Made by a program: the position numbers and the translations under genes. Shown one piece after another: positions 6,147 to 8,404 of a stretch of DNA of 8,404 nt (within the stretch, counting starts at the first letter, position 1; each line of letters begins with the position of its first letter). Source of the stretch: JBEICQ01 sp040383885 (lineage in GTDB: Bacteria; Bacteroidota; Bacteroidia; UBA4408); contig JBEICQ010000087.1 in NCBI GenBank assembly GCA_040383885.1, forward strand, positions 1 to 8,404, given 5' to 3'. The notes under the pieces are model-generated. The model saw nothing but the letters and a program-made list of their open reading frames with translations. It was not told where the DNA came from and did not search any database.

Positions 6147-7606
6147 GTGCGCATCTTCCAGGTGGTTCCTTCTTTTCCGTCCATCATTTGAATGCCCGCA
6201 GCAGCCAGCTTGTCTCTGATGAGATCAGAGAGTGCAAAGTTTTTCTGCAACTTGGCCTCGTTACGCATCCCGATGATGGTCTGCATGAGTTTATCTACGG
6301 TCTCCGTCTGACTTGTCTCGGCAGGCTTGAGTCCGAACACATCACCCAAAATTCCGTTGTACAGGTTCAGGAGTTTTTCTTTTTGTGCCGGTGAAACACG
6401 CTCTGTACCTGCAAGAGCTGCATTGATGAATTTTACGCCATCAAACAAAAGAGCCAGGGCAACCGGTGTATTCAGGTCATCATTGAGCGCTGCATACACA
6501 TCCTGTTGCAGTGCATCCGCATCAAGTGATCCGGCTTCCTGCTGCTCGGGCAAATGACTGATGTTCTTCCAGGCTTCCATCATCCGCGAAAAACCTTTCT
6601 CTGAAGCCTGCAAGGCTTCGTTGGAAAAGTCGAGTGTGGAGCGATAATGCGTTTGCAACATAAAAAAGCGAACAGCCATGGGAGCATACCCTTTTTCCAG
6701 CAGAGGATGCGAGCCGGAGAACAGTTCCTCCGGAAGAAATGCATTGCCAAGCGACTTGCCCATGCGTTGTCCGTTTACGGTGAGCATGTTGGTATGAATC
6801 CAGTAGTTTACAGGCTTGCTGTGGAAACAAGCCACACTTTGCGCAATCTCATTAGTGTGGTGGGTGGCCGCAAGGTCCATGCCGCCTCCATGAATATCAA
6901 AAGATTCTCCCAGGTATTTTTTACTCATGGCAGAACACTCAATATGCCAGCCCGGAAAACCTTCGCCCCAGGGACTGGGCCATTTCATGATATGCTCAGG
7001 TTTGGCTTTGATCCATAGCGCAAAATCGAGCCTCCCTTTCTTCTCATCCTGTCCGTCGAGGTCGCGGGTATTGGCCATCAAATCCTCCAGCTTTCTGTTG
7101 GTGAGGATTCCGTAATCAGAAGTTTGTGCATATTTCTCCACATCGAAATACACCGAGCCGTTAACCTCATAGGCAAAGCCCTGCGCGATGATTTTTTTGG
7201 TCATCTCAATCTGTTCGATGATGTGGCCTGTAGCGACAGGCTCAATAGAAGGAGGCAGCAGGTTAAACTGATCCATTACTTTTCTGAAGCCCACAGTATA
7301 TCGCTGCACCACTTCCATGGGTTCCAGTTGTTCCAGCCTGGCTTTCTTGGCAATCTTGTCTTCTCCGATATCAGCATCACTCTCCAGGTGACCGGCATCG
7401 GTGATGTTTCTTACATAACGCACCTTATAGCCAAGATGCAGCAGGTAGCGGTACAGAATATCAAAGGAAATAAAGGTGCGGCAATTGCCTAAATGAACAT
7501 CACTGTAAACCGTAGGGCCGCAAACATACATGCCCACGAACGGGGGCGTGAGCGGCACAAAATCTTCTTTGGCTCGTGTAAGGGTGTTGTAGAGCTTCAA
7601 TGACAT
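6143..7606 (-). CDS. cysS: Cysteinyl-tRNA synthetase
   Basis: This 487-residue cytosolic class I synthetase charges tRNA-Cys with cysteine. In order it shows CGPTVYSDVHLGN (29-41, the HIGH-type signature; C29 is a zinc ligand), GWHIECSAM (219-227; C224), HGGGMDLAATHHTNE (239-253; H249 and E253 complete the Cys-Cys-His-Glu zinc site that selects cysteine), and GQRMGKSLGN (279-288, the KMSKS loop as RMGKS). A helical anticodon-binding region (about 320-487) includes ALNDDLNTPVAL and the usual small C-terminal domain. Length is normal for bacteria. The ATG at 7606 gives MSLKLYNTLTR, a typical start for this family. An in-frame GTG at 7615 would add three residues and overlap the upstream stop as GTGA, so it cannot be excluded. 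No T-box or tRNA-like leader is visible, as expected for an internal operon gene. Confidence 0.96.
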   Translation of the reverse strand: MSLKLYNTLTRAKEDFVPLTPPFVGMYVCGPTVYSDVHLGNCRTFISFDILYRYLLHLGYKVRYVRNITDAGHLESDADIGEDKIAKKARLEQLEPMEVVQRYTVGFRKVMDQFNLLPPSIEPVATGHIIEQIEMTKKIIAQGFAYEVNGSVYFDVEKYAQTSDYGILTNRKLEDLMANTRDLDGQDEKKGRLDFALWIKAKPEHIMKWPSPWGEGFPGWHIECSAMSKKYLGESFDIHGGGMDLAATHHTNEIAQSVACFHSKPVNYWIHTNMLTVNGQRMGKSLGNAFLPEELFSGSHPLLEKGYAPMAVRFFMLQTHYRSTLDFSNEALQASEKGFSRMMEAWKNISHLPEQQEAGSLDADALQQDVYAALNDDLNTPVALALLFDGVKFINAALAGTERVSPAQKEKLLNLYNGILGDVFGLKPAETSQTETVDKLMQTIIGMRNEAKLQKNFALSDLIRDKLAAAGIQMMDGKEGTTWKMRT

Positions 7607-7611
7607 AACAA

Positions 7612-8404
7612 TCACTTTTTTTCATACAGGGTTTTTTCAACCGATCCGTTCACAATGATGAGTGTTTTAACCAGTTTGTTGTTTTCGTATAGATAGGTTT
7701 TTCCCTGCATGAGCATGCCATTTTTGAATTCTCCTTCGCGAAGCAATTTTCCGTTACCATCATAGGTTTTGTGGAAACCGTCGGGGATTTGTCCGGGCAC
7801 CGTTGCTTTGGTTGCTTTCTCTTCTGCGGGTGGCGGTGTTTTTTCGGGTTCTTTTTCAGCAGCAGGCTGAGGCTTTTCGGGTGTGTATGTCTTTACAGAT
7901 TCCGCATCCAGTTCTCCGTCTTTGAAGTTTTTTTCCTCAATAAGTTGTCCATCTTCATTGTAGGTTTTCACGATTCCCGCCTCTTTGGAATCCTTCCAGC
8001 TGCCTTCTACCATGATCTTTCCGTTGGGATGAAAGTAACGCTGGACGCCGTCTCTTTTTCCATCGTTCCCAAACTGAAAATCCTGATACAGGTTTCCATT
8101 CTCATGATAAAATTTGTACTTGCCTTCCCAGTGGTTGATGTTCCAGAAACCTTCTTCGCGGAGCTTGCCATTGGAACCGTAAATTTTGGCGTAACCAATT
8201 TTTTTGTCTTCCTTAAAAGTGATTTCGCTTTTGAGGTTGCCTGTGTTGCAATTGTAAAATTTCCAGGTACCGGATTTCATGTTGTTTACATAACGGCCCT
8301 CTTCCAACCTGGCTGACTCATCGCAATCTTCATTCTGCTTTTCAGCATTCGTGATTACCCAATATCCTATGCGCTGGCTGTTGTTATCTGTACGGTTCAG
8401 GGTA
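7612..8404 (-). CDS. MORN-like (YwqK-type) repeat protein, 5' end beyond the window
   Basis: The last 263 residues are present. The frame has no stop up to position 8404, so the gene continues past the right edge. The TTG at 8307 is not the start, because the 32 codons upstream read a typical repeat-family beginning (NRTDNN...RIGYW). The visible part holds about five tandem units of the type G-x-W/K-x-x-Y-x-x-N-G-K-L-x-x-E-G, at the KSGTWKFY, KIGYAKIYGSNGKL, WEGKYKFYHENGNL, RDGVQRYFHPNGKI and EAGIVKTYNEDGQL stretches. A roughly 35-residue Pro/Glu/Lys/Ala-rich linker follows (TPEKPQPAAEKEPEK and onward, about 7800-7890), and one last unit (GFHKTYDGNGKLLREGEF) precedes a charged end. This matches MORN-repeat-variant proteins, often labelled toxin-antitoxin YwqK family antitoxins. 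That name rests on weak evidence and no toxin partner is seen. Such proteins are often secreted in Bacteroidota, but the N-terminus is not available. The stop is 5 bp from the cysS ATG. Confidence 0.82.
   Translation of the reverse strand, partial: TLNRTDNNSQRIGYWVITNAEKQNEDCDESARLEEGRYVNNMKSGTWKFYNCNTGNLKSEITFKEDKKIGYAKIYGSNGKLREEGFWNINHWEGKYKFYHENGNLYQDFQFGNDGKRDGVQRYFHPNGKIMVEGSWKDSKEAGIVKTYNEDGQLIEEKNFKDGELDAESVKTYTPEKPQPAAEKEPEKTPPPAEEKATKATVPGQIPDGFHKTYDGNGKLLREGEFKNGMLMQGKTYLYENNKLVKTLIIVNGSVEKTLYEKK

Larger units (their letters stand above)
3760..8404 (-). other. Probable four-gene operon: MORN-like protein, cysS, glutaminyl cyclase-like, mgtE
   Basis: Four minus-strand genes are packed with no room for internal promoters outside coding sequence. 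The MORN-like gene stops at 7612 and cysS starts at 7606, or at a GTG that overlaps the stop as GTGA. The cysS stop overlaps the next ATG as ATGA (6143-6146). Five bases (5149-5153) separate the cyclase stop from the mgtE ATG. Translational coupling is likely. The products share no obvious pathway: translation, periplasmic protein modification, Mg2+ transport and an unknown. The promoter lies beyond the right edge of the window. Confidence 0.7.

Noticed and set aside
7605..8307. Toxin-antitoxin module based on the YwqK-type antitoxin label of the MORN-like family
   Set aside because: The label is a database convention for the repeat; the downstream neighbour is cysS and no toxin-like gene is visible on this side.
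7771..8316. Plus-strand ORF of 181 codons opposite the MORN-like gene
   Set aside because: It is rich in Phe, Cys and Val as expected for the complement of a Lys/Glu-rich repeat gene, with no domain of its own; the minus-strand frame carries clear repeats.

Overview
The window comes from a member of the phylum Bacteroidota, and the class Chitinophagia or a relative would fit. Two secreted proteins end in type IX secretion (T9SS) type A sorting domains. A TAnnTTTG-type promoter element is present and Shine-Dalgarno sites are weak. Secreted proteins carry Gln right after the predicted signal peptidase I site. The class-level placement is inference; the phylum is well supported.

Layout. Positions 1-458 hold no complete gene. 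They contain a repeat system: a module of about 163 bp that corresponds to the last eight codons, stop and downstream flank of the first gene. It is present twice at about 98% identity, and each copy is preceded by a pair of small palindromes that share the loop TGT. The hairpin pair itself recurs at a 75-bp period. Positions 459-1532 (minus) encode a 357-residue secreted T9SS protein of unknown function whose C-terminal codons lie inside the repeat. A 182-bp divergent intergenic region follows. Positions 1715-3745 (plus) encode a 676-residue secreted Asp-box (BNR/VPS10-like) beta-propeller protein with a T9SS sorting domain. It converges on the next gene with only 14 bp between stop codons.

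The right half (3760-8404, minus) is a tight run of four genes transcribed leftward: a MORN-like repeat protein (5' end outside the window), cysS (cysteinyl-tRNA synthetase), an M28-fold lipoprotein that looks like a type II glutaminyl cyclase, and mgtE (Mg2+ transporter). Gaps between them are 5 bp or fewer, or overlaps of 4 bp, so co-transcription is likely.

The clearest functional link is between the glutaminyl cyclase and the two T9SS proteins. In Bacteroidota, signal peptidase I products commonly begin with Gln, which is cyclised to pyroglutamate. Both secreted proteins here are predicted to be cut as Ala|Gln, so they are plausible substrates of the enzyme encoded a few kilobases away. 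I see no CRISPR array, tRNA, rRNA, transposase or recognisable defence system. The most unusual structure is the gene-tail/hairpin repeat at the left edge.
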